From the NCBI GenBank assembly GCA_002492525.1, contig DKZA01000003.1, positions 1 through 16,370 on the forward strand: 16,370 nt of DNA, given 5' to 3'. The position numbers and the translations under genes are program-made. The notes under the pieces are model-generated. The model was given only the letters and a program-made list of their open reading frames with translations, did no database searches and was not told the DNA's origin. Shown here in pieces: positions 5,050-12,872 of this stretch. Origin of the DNA: Lachnospiraceae bacterium UBA7086 (GTDB taxonomy: Bacteria > Bacillota > Clostridia > Lachnospirales > Lachnospiraceae). Every line of letters begins with the position of its first letter. The first letter of the stretch is position 1.

Positions 5050-7335
5050 TTGAGTAATCAGGACAAAAGAAACACCATCAACAGATTTACCATTAAAATG
5101 CAAAAGAAGCTGCTGATCATGTTTATGTGTATCTTGGCAGCCTTCGCCGGACTCAGTGTACAGCTGTTTTTGATTAACAGGGATAATGGTGAAGATTACA
5201 AAAAACAGGTATTGTCGCAGCAGGAATATGACTCTACGACAATACCTTTTAAACGTGGTTCCATTGTGGATTCCAATGGTACGGTTCTTGCCGTCAGTAA
5301 TAAAGTATATAATGTGATTCTCGATACAAATCTGCTGATGCAGGATGAGAAGAATCTGGAGCCTACCTTAAGTGCCTTAAAGAAGATTTTTAACATTGAT
5401 ACAAGCACTGTCAGAAGCTATATTGCAGAGCATCCCAATTCGGCTTATTATGTGATGGCGAAACGAGTGGAATACGAGAAAAAGGCCGCTTTTGAGGAAC
5501 TGCAAAAAGACCCTGAACAGGGTAAAAATATCAAGGGTGTCTGGTTTGAAGATGAGTATAGGAGGGAATATCCAAACGGTTCCCTGGCCTGTGATGTGAT
5601 TGGGTTTACCACCAGCGATAATGTGGGAACCTATGGCCTTGAGGAATATTATAATGATATTTTATGCGGAACCAATGGAAGGGAATATGGCTATCTGAAT
5701 GATGATTCCACTTTGGAGCGTACCACTATACCGGCCAGAGACGGCTACAATATTCAGACCACGATTGACGCCAATATTCAGGCCATTGTAGAGAAATATC
5801 TCAAAAAGTTCAATGATGAATATAAAGATAATGTCAGAACAGGAAATGGGGCGGAAGGGCTTGGCTGTATTATCATGGAAGTAAATACTGGCAATGTTCT
5901 GGCGATGGCGGATTATCCCAACTATGATCTGAACGATACCAGAAATACGCAGAATCTGATCGGGATGCCGCTTTTGGATGAGAAGGGAAATAAAGTAAAG
6001 CCGACGGAGTATGTGACACAGGAATCTTTAAATGCCATGAATGATGAGCTGATGTACCAACATCTCAATGCGCTCTGGAAAAATCACTGTATCGTGGATT
6101 CTTATGAACCGGGGTCTGTGTCCAAACCTTTTACGGTGGCAGCCGCCCTCGAAAGCGGAGCAATCACTGGTAACGAGACTTATCTGTGTGAGGGAAAACT
6201 GCAAGTGGCCGACCATGAGATTAAATGTCATCAGACCTATGGAGACGGCCGGATCAGTGTGCAGGAAGGGGTTGAGCGCTCCTGTAATGTGGTGTTGATG
6301 AATGTGGCTTTTGCCCTGGGTAAAGAACGATTTGTGGATTATCAGCATTTGTTTGGTTTCGGTCTGAAAACGAATATTGACCTGGCGGGTGAGCCCCGCA
6401 CAGATACGGTAGTTTATAACAAAGATACCATTGGTCTTACGGAGCTGGCAACGAATTCTTTTGGACAAGGATTTAACTCGACCATGATTCAGATGGCGGC
6501 AGGATTCTGTTCTCTTGTGAACGGCGGTTATTATTATGAGCCTCATGTGGTGAGTAAGATAACCACGGCGGACGGCGCCACCATAGAGAACATCGAACCC
6601 AGGGTGTTAAAGCAGACAATTTCCAATACCACCAGCGATACCATAAGGGAATTTTGTAATACTGTGGTGACGGGAGAACACGGAACCGGACATACGGCAA
6701 GACCGGCCGGATATATGATCGGCGGCAAAACGGGTACGGCGGAGACGCTTCCCCGCGGCAATCATGAGTATGTGGTATCTTTTATGGGATACGCGCCGGC
6801 GGATGATCCTCAGATCTTAATTTATGTGGTGGTGGACAGACCCAATGTACCTTCCCAGGATGATGCCAAGTATGCCACCAGGATCGTGCGTAGTATTCTG
6901 ACAGAGGTACTTCCTTATCTGAATATCTTTATGACGGAGGAATTGACGGATAAAGAGCGGGAAGAGCTGGAAGAACTGCAGATCCAGATCCGGACACCGG
7001 AAGGGGCCCAGGAGGGAGAACTGGACGAAGAAGGCAATCCCATCAATCCGGAGGAGACAGAAGAAGGGACCCAGGAGGGAGAAGAGACCCAGGAGCCGGA
7101 AGAAGAACCGGAAGATACAGTGGATCGTGAAGTGTGGAGAGACTTCCCGAGAGATCCGGCCACCGGTTATCTGGTAGACCCCAATACCGGTTATTTCCTG
7201 GATCCGGATATCGGCACTGTAATTGGCGGCGGCAGTCTTCTGGGGGAGACCACAGAGGATACCGGGGCAGGAGATGGTACGGAGGAAGGCGGCGGGAATA
7301 CGCCGGAAGGGAATGTACCAGAACCAACAGAATAG
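5050..7335 (+). CDS. class B penicillin-binding protein, FtsI/PBP2B-like, with acidic repeat tail
   Basis: Septal DD-transpeptidase of 761 residues. Membrane anchor at about 21-42; the start of the PBP dimerisation domain is marked by RGSIVDSNG (69-77). The transpeptidase domain has all three active-site motifs: SVSK with nucleophile Ser356, SCN at 411-413 and KTGT at 560-563. No PASTA domain is recognisable. Instead there is a tail of about 130 residues, rich in Glu, Pro and Gly. It contains three tandem octapeptides (DPATGYLV, DPNTGYFL, DPDIGTVI; residues 702-725). The start is TTG 5050 behind AGGTG (5040-5044); an ATG at 5098 lacks a ribosome binding site and would shorten the basic N-terminus. 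By position after ftsL it corresponds to Bacillus pbpB. The neighbouring PBP has the same layout, indicating an old tandem duplication. Confidence 0.93.
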   Translation: MSNQDKRNTINRFTIKMQKKLLIMFMCILAAFAGLSVQLFLINRDNGEDYKKQVLSQQEYDSTTIPFKRGSIVDSNGTVLAVSNKVYNVILDTNLLMQDEKNLEPTLSALKKIFNIDTSTVRSYIAEHPNSAYYVMAKRVEYEKKAAFEELQKDPEQGKNIKGVWFEDEYRREYPNGSLACDVIGFTTSDNVGTYGLEEYYNDILCGTNGREYGYLNDDSTLERTTIPARDGYNIQTTIDANIQAIVEKYLKKFNDEYKDNVRTGNGAEGLGCIIMEVNTGNVLAMADYPNYDLNDTRNTQNLIGMPLLDEKGNKVKPTEYVTQESLNAMNDELMYQHLNALWKNHCIVDSYEPGSVSKPFTVAAALESGAITGNETYLCEGKLQVADHEIKCHQTYGDGRISVQEGVERSCNVVLMNVAFALGKERFVDYQHLFGFGLKTNIDLAGEPRTDTVVYNKDTIGLTELATNSFGQGFNSTMIQMAAGFCSLVNGGYYYEPHVVSKITTADGATIENIEPRVLKQTISNTTSDTIREFCNTVVTGEHGTGHTARPAGYMIGGKTGTAETLPRGNHEYVVSFMGYAPADDPQILIYVVVDRPNVPSQDDAKYATRIVRSILTEVLPYLNIFMTEELTDKEREELEELQIQIRTPEGAQEGELDEEGNPINPEETEEGTQEGEETQEPEEEPEDTVDREVWRDFPRDPATGYLVDPNTGYFLDPDIGTVIGGGSLLGETTEDTGAGDGTEEGGGNTPEGNVPEPTE

Positions 7336-7348
7336 AAGGAATAAGAAT

Positions 7349-7397
7349 AACCTCATTAAAATGGTAATAAATTATATTAATACCTTTTTGTGAGGTT
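7349..7397 (+). promoter_or_regulatory. stem-loop that pairs with the ribosome binding site of the second PBP
   Basis: AACCTCA (7349-7355) is complementary to TGAGGTT (7391-7397), which contains GAGG (7392-7395), the only Shine-Dalgarno for ATG 7404. Between them GGTA-a-TAA (7363-7370) can pair with TTA-a-TACC (7377-7384). A folded message would hide the ribosome binding site. The stem is short and AT-rich inside, so it could respond to temperature, a protein or upstream translation. No run of T follows, so termination is unlikely. Confidence 0.5.
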
Positions 7398-7403
7398 TTC
7401 TGC

Positions 7404-9155
7404 ATGGCGCAAGAGACACCTTATTTACATAAAACATACCATCGGAGTAAGACAGTGGCAGTCTTCTTTCTGTGTTTTATCGCCTTTGCCGGACTTGTGG
7501 GGAGACTTTCCTATCTGATGATTTTCCAGTCTGAGTATTATACCCAGAAAGCCAAGGAACTGCATGAAAGAGAGCGGAGTATCAAAGCGGCCAGAGGACG
7601 CATTATAGATGCCAATGGTAAAATCCTGGCGGATAATAAAACAGTCTGTACGATTTCTGTGATTCACAGCCAGATTACGGACAAAGAGAAAGTGATAGAA
7701 GTTCTTTGCAGAGAACTGGAATTGAGCGAAGAGTATGTCAGAAAGCGAGTGGAAAAATACTCCTCCATAGAAAGAATCCGCAGCAATGTGGATAAGAGTA
7801 TCGGTGACATCATCAGATCCTATGAGCTGGACGGTGTGAAGGTGGATGAGGATTATAAGAGATATTATCCTTATGATGCGCTGGCTTCTAAAGTGCTGGG
7901 GTTTACCGGCGGTGATAACCAGGGCATTATAGGACTTGAGGTGGTTTATGAGGAATATTTGCAGGGGGAAGCGGGAACTATCTTAACGGTGACAGATGCC
8001 AAAGGAGTGGAACTGGCAGAAGCAGGTGAGGAGCGGGTGGAACCGGTCAGCGGGCAGGATCTATATATCAGCCTGGATATGAATATTCAAAGTTATGCTA
8101 CCCAGCTTGCTGTACAGACTATGGAGACTAAGGAGGCAGACAGCGTCTCCATTCTGGTGATGAACCCCCAGAACGGAGAAATCCTGGCCATGGTAAATGT
8201 GCCGGAATTTAATTTAAATGCCCCCTATACACTGCCAAACGGCATGGATTCTGCGGCTTTTTCCGAAGAAAAGAAGCAGGAACTTTTAAATGCCATGTGG
8301 AGAAACGGCTGTATCAATGATACCTATGAGCCTGGATCTACGTTCAAGATTGTGACGGCGGCAGCCGGTCTGGAGTCTGGAGCGGTAAAGACAACGGATA
8401 CCTTTAATTGTCCAGGATTTATTATGGTGGAAGACCGCAGGATACGATGCCATAAGGTGGGCGGTCATGGGACGGAAGATTTTGTGCAGGGGACGATGAA
8501 TTCCTGCAACCCCGTATTCATCACAGTTGGACTGCGTATCGGGGTGGAGCGTTACTATTCCTATTTCAGACAATTCGGCCTTTTGGATAAGACGGGAATC
8601 GATCTGCCGGGAGAAGCAGGTACTATCATGCATAAGATGGAGAATATCGGGCCGGTAGAGCTGGCGACCATTTCTTTCGGACAGTCTTTTCAGATTACGC
8701 CCATCCAGTTAGCGACTACAGCCTCTTCCATCATTAACGGCGGCAGACGTATTACGCCTCACTTTGCAGTTAAGACAGCTGATGCCGATGGCAGCAATGT
8801 AGAACATTTTACTTATCCGGTACGGGAGAATGTGGTTTCCGCCGAAACATCTGAAACAATGCGGTATATTCTGGAGCAGGTGGTGGCGGATGGAAGCGGG
8901 AGAAACGGTGCGGTGGAAGGCTACCGGATCGGCGGGAAAACGGCCACCAGCCAGACCCTGCCCCGCGGGAGCGGTAAGTACATCGCGTCTTTCCTGGGAT
9001 TTGCACCGGCCAATGATCCGCAGGTGCTGGCAGTGGCAATCATCAATAATCCAAAGGGCACTTATTATGGCGGACAGATTGCGGCACCGGTGGTCAGGCA
9101 GCTCTTTGAGAATATTCTTCCATATTTGGAAAAGATAGATTATAATGAGACATGA
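7404..9155 (+). CDS. class B penicillin-binding protein, SpoVD/PBP2-like, with KTA third motif
   Basis: 583 residues. Membrane anchor at about 17-40, and a dimerisation domain opening with RGRIIDANG (64-72). The transpeptidase domain carries STFK (nucleophile Ser312), SCN (367-369) and, at the third-motif position, KTAT (512-515) where nearly all class B PBPs have KTG. The segment after it, LPRGSGKYIASFLGFAP, aligns with the same place in the first PBP (LPRGNHEYVVSFMGYAP), so the alignment of the motif is sure. The protein ends right after the transpeptidase fold, with no PASTA domain or tail. By order it occupies the place of spoVD in Bacillus, but sporulation function cannot be shown here; it may be a second vegetative cross-linking enzyme. 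Its ribosome binding site is covered by the stem at 7349-7397. mraY begins 39 bases later. Confidence 0.92.
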   Translation: MAQETPYLHKTYHRSKTVAVFFLCFIAFAGLVGRLSYLMIFQSEYYTQKAKELHERERSIKAARGRIIDANGKILADNKTVCTISVIHSQITDKEKVIEVLCRELELSEEYVRKRVEKYSSIERIRSNVDKSIGDIIRSYELDGVKVDEDYKRYYPYDALASKVLGFTGGDNQGIIGLEVVYEEYLQGEAGTILTVTDAKGVELAEAGEERVEPVSGQDLYISLDMNIQSYATQLAVQTMETKEADSVSILVMNPQNGEILAMVNVPEFNLNAPYTLPNGMDSAAFSEEKKQELLNAMWRNGCINDTYEPGSTFKIVTAAAGLESGAVKTTDTFNCPGFIMVEDRRIRCHKVGGHGTEDFVQGTMNSCNPVFITVGLRIGVERYYSYFRQFGLLDKTGIDLPGEAGTIMHKMENIGPVELATISFGQSFQITPIQLATTASSIINGGRRITPHFAVKTADADGSNVEHFTYPVRENVVSAETSETMRYILEQVVADGSGRNGAVEGYRIGGKTATSQTLPRGSGKYIASFLGFAPANDPQVLAVAIINNPKGTYYGGQIAAPVVRQLFENILPYLEKIDYNET

Positions 9156-9194
9156 AGTACAGACGGTCGTATGAGAAAGGATTAATAAATAGAT

Positions 9195-10151
9195 ATGAAT
9201 GGTACAGTGTTATTATCGGTGATGTTGTCTTTTGCAATCAGTGTGATGTTGGGTCCTTTGGTAATTCCGTTTCTCAGACGCCTTAAGGTGGGACAGACGG
9301 AGCGAACGGAAGGGCCGGAGAGTCATTTAAAGAAAAATGGCACACCGACAATGGGAGGAATCCTATTTCTGGTCAGCGTAGTAGTCACCTCGCTGTTGTT
9401 TGTGAAAGAATATCCGAAAATTGTTCCGATTTTGTTTCTGACGCTGGGGTTTGGGCTGATCGGTTTTCTGGATGACTATATCAAAGTAGTCTTAAAACGT
9501 TCCATGGGTCTTCGTGCATGGCAGAAATTTGCTTTACAGATTGTGGTGACAGGAGTTTTTTTGTTTTATCTACAACACTACACAGATGTTTCCCTGGCCA
9601 TGAAAGTACCCTTTATGGACGGTGTGTATCTGGATTTTGGATGGGCCAATATTCCGATTTTTTTCTTTATTGTGATCGGTGTGGTAAATGGTACGAACTT
9701 TACGGACGGCCTGGACGGCCTGGCGAGTTCGGTGACGGTGTTGGTAGCCACGTTCTTTACCGTGGTAGCGATTGGAACAAACAGCGGGATAGAGCCGATT
9801 ACCTGTGCGGTGGTGGGAGCGCTTTTGGGATTTCTGCTGTTTAATGTGCACCCGGCCAGTGTGTTTATGGGAGATACAGGGTCTTTGGCGCTGGGCGGTT
9901 TTGTGGCGGCCACGGCTTATATGATGCAGATGCCGATTTATATAGCAATTGTGGGATTTATCTATCTGTTGGAAGTGGTGTCTGTGATCTTGCAGGTGTC
10001 ATATTTTAAGATGACCGGGGGCAAGAGGATCTTTAAGATGGCACCAATCCATCATCATTTTGAATTGTGCGGCTGGTCAGAGACGCGGGTGGTGGCGGTG
10101 TTTTCTATTGTGACGGCGCTTCTTTGCCTGGTGGCTTTGATGGGAGTATAG
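9195..10151 (+). CDS. mraY: phospho-N-acetylmuramoyl-pentapeptide transferase
   Basis: Polytopic membrane enzyme that transfers phospho-MurNAc-pentapeptide from UDP to undecaprenyl phosphate, giving lipid I. 318 residues, the length of Gram-positive MraY. Signatures are complete: PTMGGILF (51-58), the first Asp pair in FLDDYIKV (Asp93, Asp94), NGTNFTDGLDGLA (165-177), GDTGSLALGG (226-235) with the third acidic residue Asp227, and the His cluster APIHHHFE (283-290). About ten membrane segments are expected. AGAAAGGA at 9174-9181 is the ribosome binding site, 13 bases before ATG, which is long. A 116-base gap without a clear promoter follows before murD; it holds a short hairpin next to the murD ribosome binding site. 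Confidence 0.98.
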   Translation: MNGTVLLSVMLSFAISVMLGPLVIPFLRRLKVGQTERTEGPESHLKKNGTPTMGGILFLVSVVVTSLLFVKEYPKIVPILFLTLGFGLIGFLDDYIKVVLKRSMGLRAWQKFALQIVVTGVFLFYLQHYTDVSLAMKVPFMDGVYLDFGWANIPIFFFIVIGVVNGTNFTDGLDGLASSVTVLVATFFTVVAIGTNSGIEPITCAVVGALLGFLLFNVHPASVFMGDTGSLALGGFVAATAYMMQMPIYIAIVGFIYLLEVVSVILQVSYFKMTGGKRIFKMAPIHHHFELCGWSETRVVAVFSIVTALLCLVALMGV

Positions 10152-10234
10152 CAATATCCGGTGTACAGGGCACTCTCCGCGAGGATGGCTATGCTTTCCG
10201 GAAGGTATAAGATTAAAAATTTGATAAATATAGA

Positions 10235-10253
10235 TGACGTTCCTTAGGCGTCA
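10235..10253 (+). promoter_or_regulatory. small hairpin just before the murD ribosome binding site
   Basis: TGACG (10235-10239) pairs with CGTCA (10249-10253); two further G-T pairs are possible inside. The murD Shine-Dalgarno GAAAGGT (10254-10260) begins at the next base, so the hairpin does not cover it but abuts it. The rest of the gap 10152-10234 holds only a weak TCCGG/CCGGA pairing (10157-10161 with 10198-10202) and no convincing promoter. Confidence 0.35.
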
Positions 10254-10267
10254 GAAAGGTCAGAGTA

Positions 10268-11635
10268 ATGGAGTTACAGGGAAGAAAAGTATTAGTAGTA
10301 GGTTCTGGTATCAGTGGGATCGGAGCTGTGGAAGCACTGCATCATGCGGGTGCTTTGCCGGTTTTATTTGATGAAAATGATAAGCTGTCTTTGGAAGATG
10401 TCAGGAATAAGCTGAAAGATGGCGTGGAAGCTGAGGTTGTGATAGGGACTCTGCCTGAAGAGACGCAAGCCGCTGTAGAGTTGGTGGTATTGAGTCCTGG
10501 GGTGCCTACGGATACGGAATTTGTGGAGACATTTCGTAGAAAGGGCGTTAAGATCTGGGGAGAAATAGAACTTGCTTATGAACTTGGCAAAGGGCGTGTG
10601 ATCGGTATTACAGGTACCAATGGCAAGACTACCACAACCACACTGGTGGGTGAGATTATGAGGGCCTGCTTTCCGGATGTGGATGTGGTGGGCAATATTG
10701 GGAATCCTTATACTTTGACAGCTTTGGATTCCACAGACGAGACGGTTACGGTAGCGGAGATCAGCAGTTTTCAGCTGGAAACGGTGGAGAAGTTTCGGCC
10801 GGATGTGTCGGCAATCCTAAATATCACCCCGGATCATCTGAATCGTCATCACACCATGGAAAACTATGCGGCGGCAAAGATGGCTGTCACCAGAAATCAG
10901 ACGAAGGATCAGGTCTGTGTGTTAAATTATGAGAACAGTTATACCAGGGAATTTGGTGAAGTATGCCCGGCCCGGGTGGTGTGGTTTTCTTCACAGAGGA
11001 AGCTGGCGGAAGGATTTTATCAGGAAGGAGAGGATATCTGGCAGGCGAAAGACGGCGTGCCCACCAGGCTGATGAATATTCATGAAATGAAGCTGGTAGG
11101 TACCTGCAATGTGGAAAACGTGATGGCGGCGATGGCGATAGCCCAGGCTTTCGGAGTGCCTATGGAGACGATTCTTTCGGTGGTCAGAGAATTCAGGGCG
11201 GTGGAGCACAGGATAGAGTTTGTGGACACCAAAAGAGGCGTAGATTATTACAATGATTCCAAGGGAACCAATCCGGATGCGGCGATCCAGGGAATCCGGG
11301 CTATGTGTAAACCTACGGTACTCATTGGCGGCGGTTACGATAAGCAGAGCGAGTACGACGAGTGGATAGAAGCTTTTGACGGCAAGGTGAAGTGTCTGGT
11401 ACTGATAGGACAGACTAGAGAAAAGATTGCCGAATGTGCGAGACGGCATGGCATGGAAAACATTGTGCTGGCGGATTCTTTTGAGGAAGCCTTTAAAGTC
11501 TGTGTGGAAAAGGCACAGCCGGGAGATGCGGTATTGTTATCGCCGGCATGTGCAAGCTGGGGGATGTTCCCCAACTATGAAGTCAGAGGAAAAATGTTTA
11601 AAGAGTTTGTGGAACAATTGGAGGAGCAAAAGTAA
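10268..11635 (+). CDS. murD: UDP-N-acetylmuramoyl-L-alanine--D-glutamate ligase
   Basis: Cytoplasmic Mur ligase that adds D-glutamate to UDP-MurNAc-L-Ala with ATP. 455 residues, normal length. An N-terminal Rossmann-like domain opens with VLVVGSGISGIG. The ATP loop GITGTNGKTTTTT is at 113-125. The central-domain blocks EISSFQLE (164-171) and ITPDHLNRH (186-194) follow, with the likely carbamylated Lys204. The C-terminal domain contains NDSKGTNPDAA (329-339) and the closing LLSPACASWGMF with a following FPNYEVRG. At the usual HN of the LxGxHNxxN motif this protein has Cys-Asn (LVGTCNVEN, 276-284). GAAAGGT at 10254-10260 supports the ATG. The stop is directly followed by the ftsW start codon, and the end of murD supplies the ftsW ribosome binding site, indicating translational coupling. 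Confidence 0.98.
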   Translation: MELQGRKVLVVGSGISGIGAVEALHHAGALPVLFDENDKLSLEDVRNKLKDGVEAEVVIGTLPEETQAAVELVVLSPGVPTDTEFVETFRRKGVKIWGEIELAYELGKGRVIGITGTNGKTTTTTLVGEIMRACFPDVDVVGNIGNPYTLTALDSTDETVTVAEISSFQLETVEKFRPDVSAILNITPDHLNRHHTMENYAAAKMAVTRNQTKDQVCVLNYENSYTREFGEVCPARVVWFSSQRKLAEGFYQEGEDIWQAKDGVPTRLMNIHEMKLVGTCNVENVMAAMAIAQAFGVPMETILSVVREFRAVEHRIEFVDTKRGVDYYNDSKGTNPDAAIQGIRAMCKPTVLIGGGYDKQSEYDEWIEAFDGKVKCLVLIGQTREKIAECARRHGMENIVLADSFEEAFKVCVEKAQPGDAVLLSPACASWGMFPNYEVRGKMFKEFVEQLEEQK

Positions 11636-12802
11636 GTGGCACAGAGAAATTCTTCTCGCAGGAGACAACAGAAGAGTGAAAGCTTTATGGATTACAGCCT
11701 GCTGTTTATTGTGCTGTTTCTATTAGGATTTGGTATGGTCATGGTATTTTCCACCAGTTCCTATGAGGCCAATCTGGATTATGGAGATTCCACCCATTAT
11801 CTGAAACAGCAGCTTTTTGCGACCATTCTGGGTCTTGTGGTGATGATCGTGGTATCCAATATTCCTTATCATTTTTGGGAACGGTTTGCAGCGCTTGCCT
11901 ATATAGTCTCTGCGGTGTTAATTCTGTTGATTATTCCATTTGGACATGAGGCTGGCGGTGCCACCAGATGGTTGTACATAGGGCCCATCTCCTTGCAGGT
12001 GGCAGAGGTGGCCAAAGTGGGTATGATATTGTTTCTGGCCAGTCTGATCTGTACCATGGGTAAACGGATACGGACGAAAAAAGGGTTCTGGACGGTGCTG
12101 CTTGTGCCGGCACCGATTGCGGTGATGATCTGGCAGATTACTAACAATTTAAGTTCGGCGATTATCATCATGGGTATAGCGGTCCTGATGCTTTTTGTTT
12201 CCTGTCCGGATTACAAACGGTTTATTCTTCTGGGGCTTGCAACCCTGGCAGGAGCGGCGGCCGTGGTTTTTGCGGTGGTGCAGATGGCACAGTCTCAGGC
12301 GGACAGCGTGAATTTCCGTGGGGCCCGTATTTTGGCCTGGCTGGATCCGGAGGCCTATGCCAGCGGCAAGGGATTTCAGACTTTGCAGGCACTCTATGCC
12401 ATCGGTTCCGGCGGCGTGTTGGGCAAAGGGCTGGGGCAGAGTATGCAGAAGCGGGGCTTTTTGCCGGAAGCGCAGAATGATATGATTTTCTCCATTATCT
12501 GTGAGGAGTTGGGACTGTTTGGCGGAATCGCTGTTATCGTTATGTTCCTGCTCTTGATCTGGCGTCTGATGATTATTGCCAATAATGCGCCGGATCTGTT
12601 TGGGGCATTGCTTGTAGTGGGTGTGATGGGGCATATTGCCATTCAGGTGATTTTAAATATTGCGGTGGTTACAAACACCATTCCCAATACGGGAATTTCC
12701 CTGCCCTTTATCAGTTACGGAGGGTCCTCTATCATGTTTCTGTTAATAGAGATTGGGCTGGTCCTAAGCGTGGCCAAGGGGATACGCCTGAAAGATTTAT
12801 AA
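11636..12802 (+). CDS. ftsW: FtsW/RodA/SpoVE-family peptidoglycan polymerase
   Basis: SEDS-family membrane glycosyltransferase that polymerises lipid II with a partner class B PBP. 388 residues with about ten membrane segments. Family marks are GMVMVFSTSSYEA near the first helix, GGATRWLYIGP in the first large loop, the catalytic-loop segment NDMIFSIICEELGLFGG with the essential Asp at 282, and the end block NTGISLPFISYGGSS. The helix segment that usually reads QP(S/A)E reads QVAE here. The start is GTG 11636, immediately after the murD TAA, with GGAGGAG at 11620-11626 nine bases upstream. Because two class B PBPs lie upstream, one of them is the likely partner. FtsW and the sporulation paralogue SpoVE cannot be told apart from sequence alone; position equals spoVE in Bacillus. 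Confidence 0.93.
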   Translation: MAQRNSSRRRQQKSESFMDYSLLFIVLFLLGFGMVMVFSTSSYEANLDYGDSTHYLKQQLFATILGLVVMIVVSNIPYHFWERFAALAYIVSAVLILLIIPFGHEAGGATRWLYIGPISLQVAEVAKVGMILFLASLICTMGKRIRTKKGFWTVLLVPAPIAVMIWQITNNLSSAIIIMGIAVLMLFVSCPDYKRFILLGLATLAGAAAVVFAVVQMAQSQADSVNFRGARILAWLDPEAYASGKGFQTLQALYAIGSGGVLGKGLGQSMQKRGFLPEAQNDMIFSIICEELGLFGGIAVIVMFLLLIWRLMIIANNAPDLFGALLVVGVMGHIAIQVILNIAVVTNTIPNTGISLPFISYGGSSIMFLLIEIGLVLSVAKGIRLKDL

Positions 12803-12855
12803 GGACAAGATAATTTTTAGTCGTAAATCCATATAGATAGAATAGGTCATATTTT

Positions 12856-12871
12856 AGATTTGAGGTAATCT
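12856..12871 (+). promoter_or_regulatory. small hairpin showing the murA ribosome binding site in its loop
   Basis: AGATT (12856-12860) is complementary to AATCT (12867-12871), leaving TGAGGT as a six-base loop with the Shine-Dalgarno GAGG (12862-12865) seven bases before ATG 12873. The stem is only five mostly A-T pairs, so stability is doubtful. The 70-base gap 12803-12872 also has a TAGAAT at 12838-12843 without a good -35 box. Confidence 0.28.
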
Positions 12872-12872
12872 T

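Noticed and set aside
5098..5100. Internal ATG as start of the first PBP
   Set aside because: No ribosome binding site precedes it, and it would remove most of the cytoplasmic basic tail; TTG 5050 has AGGTG at a fair distance.
7134..7367. 77-codon open frame overlapping the end of the first PBP
   Set aside because: It reads the repeat-rich tail in another frame, giving an Arg/Gly/Tyr-rich sequence without its own ribosome binding site.
12815..12843. Promoter for murA with TAGAAT (12838-12843)
   Set aside because: The -10 box is good but the T-rich -35 region matches only two or three positions at any allowed spacing.
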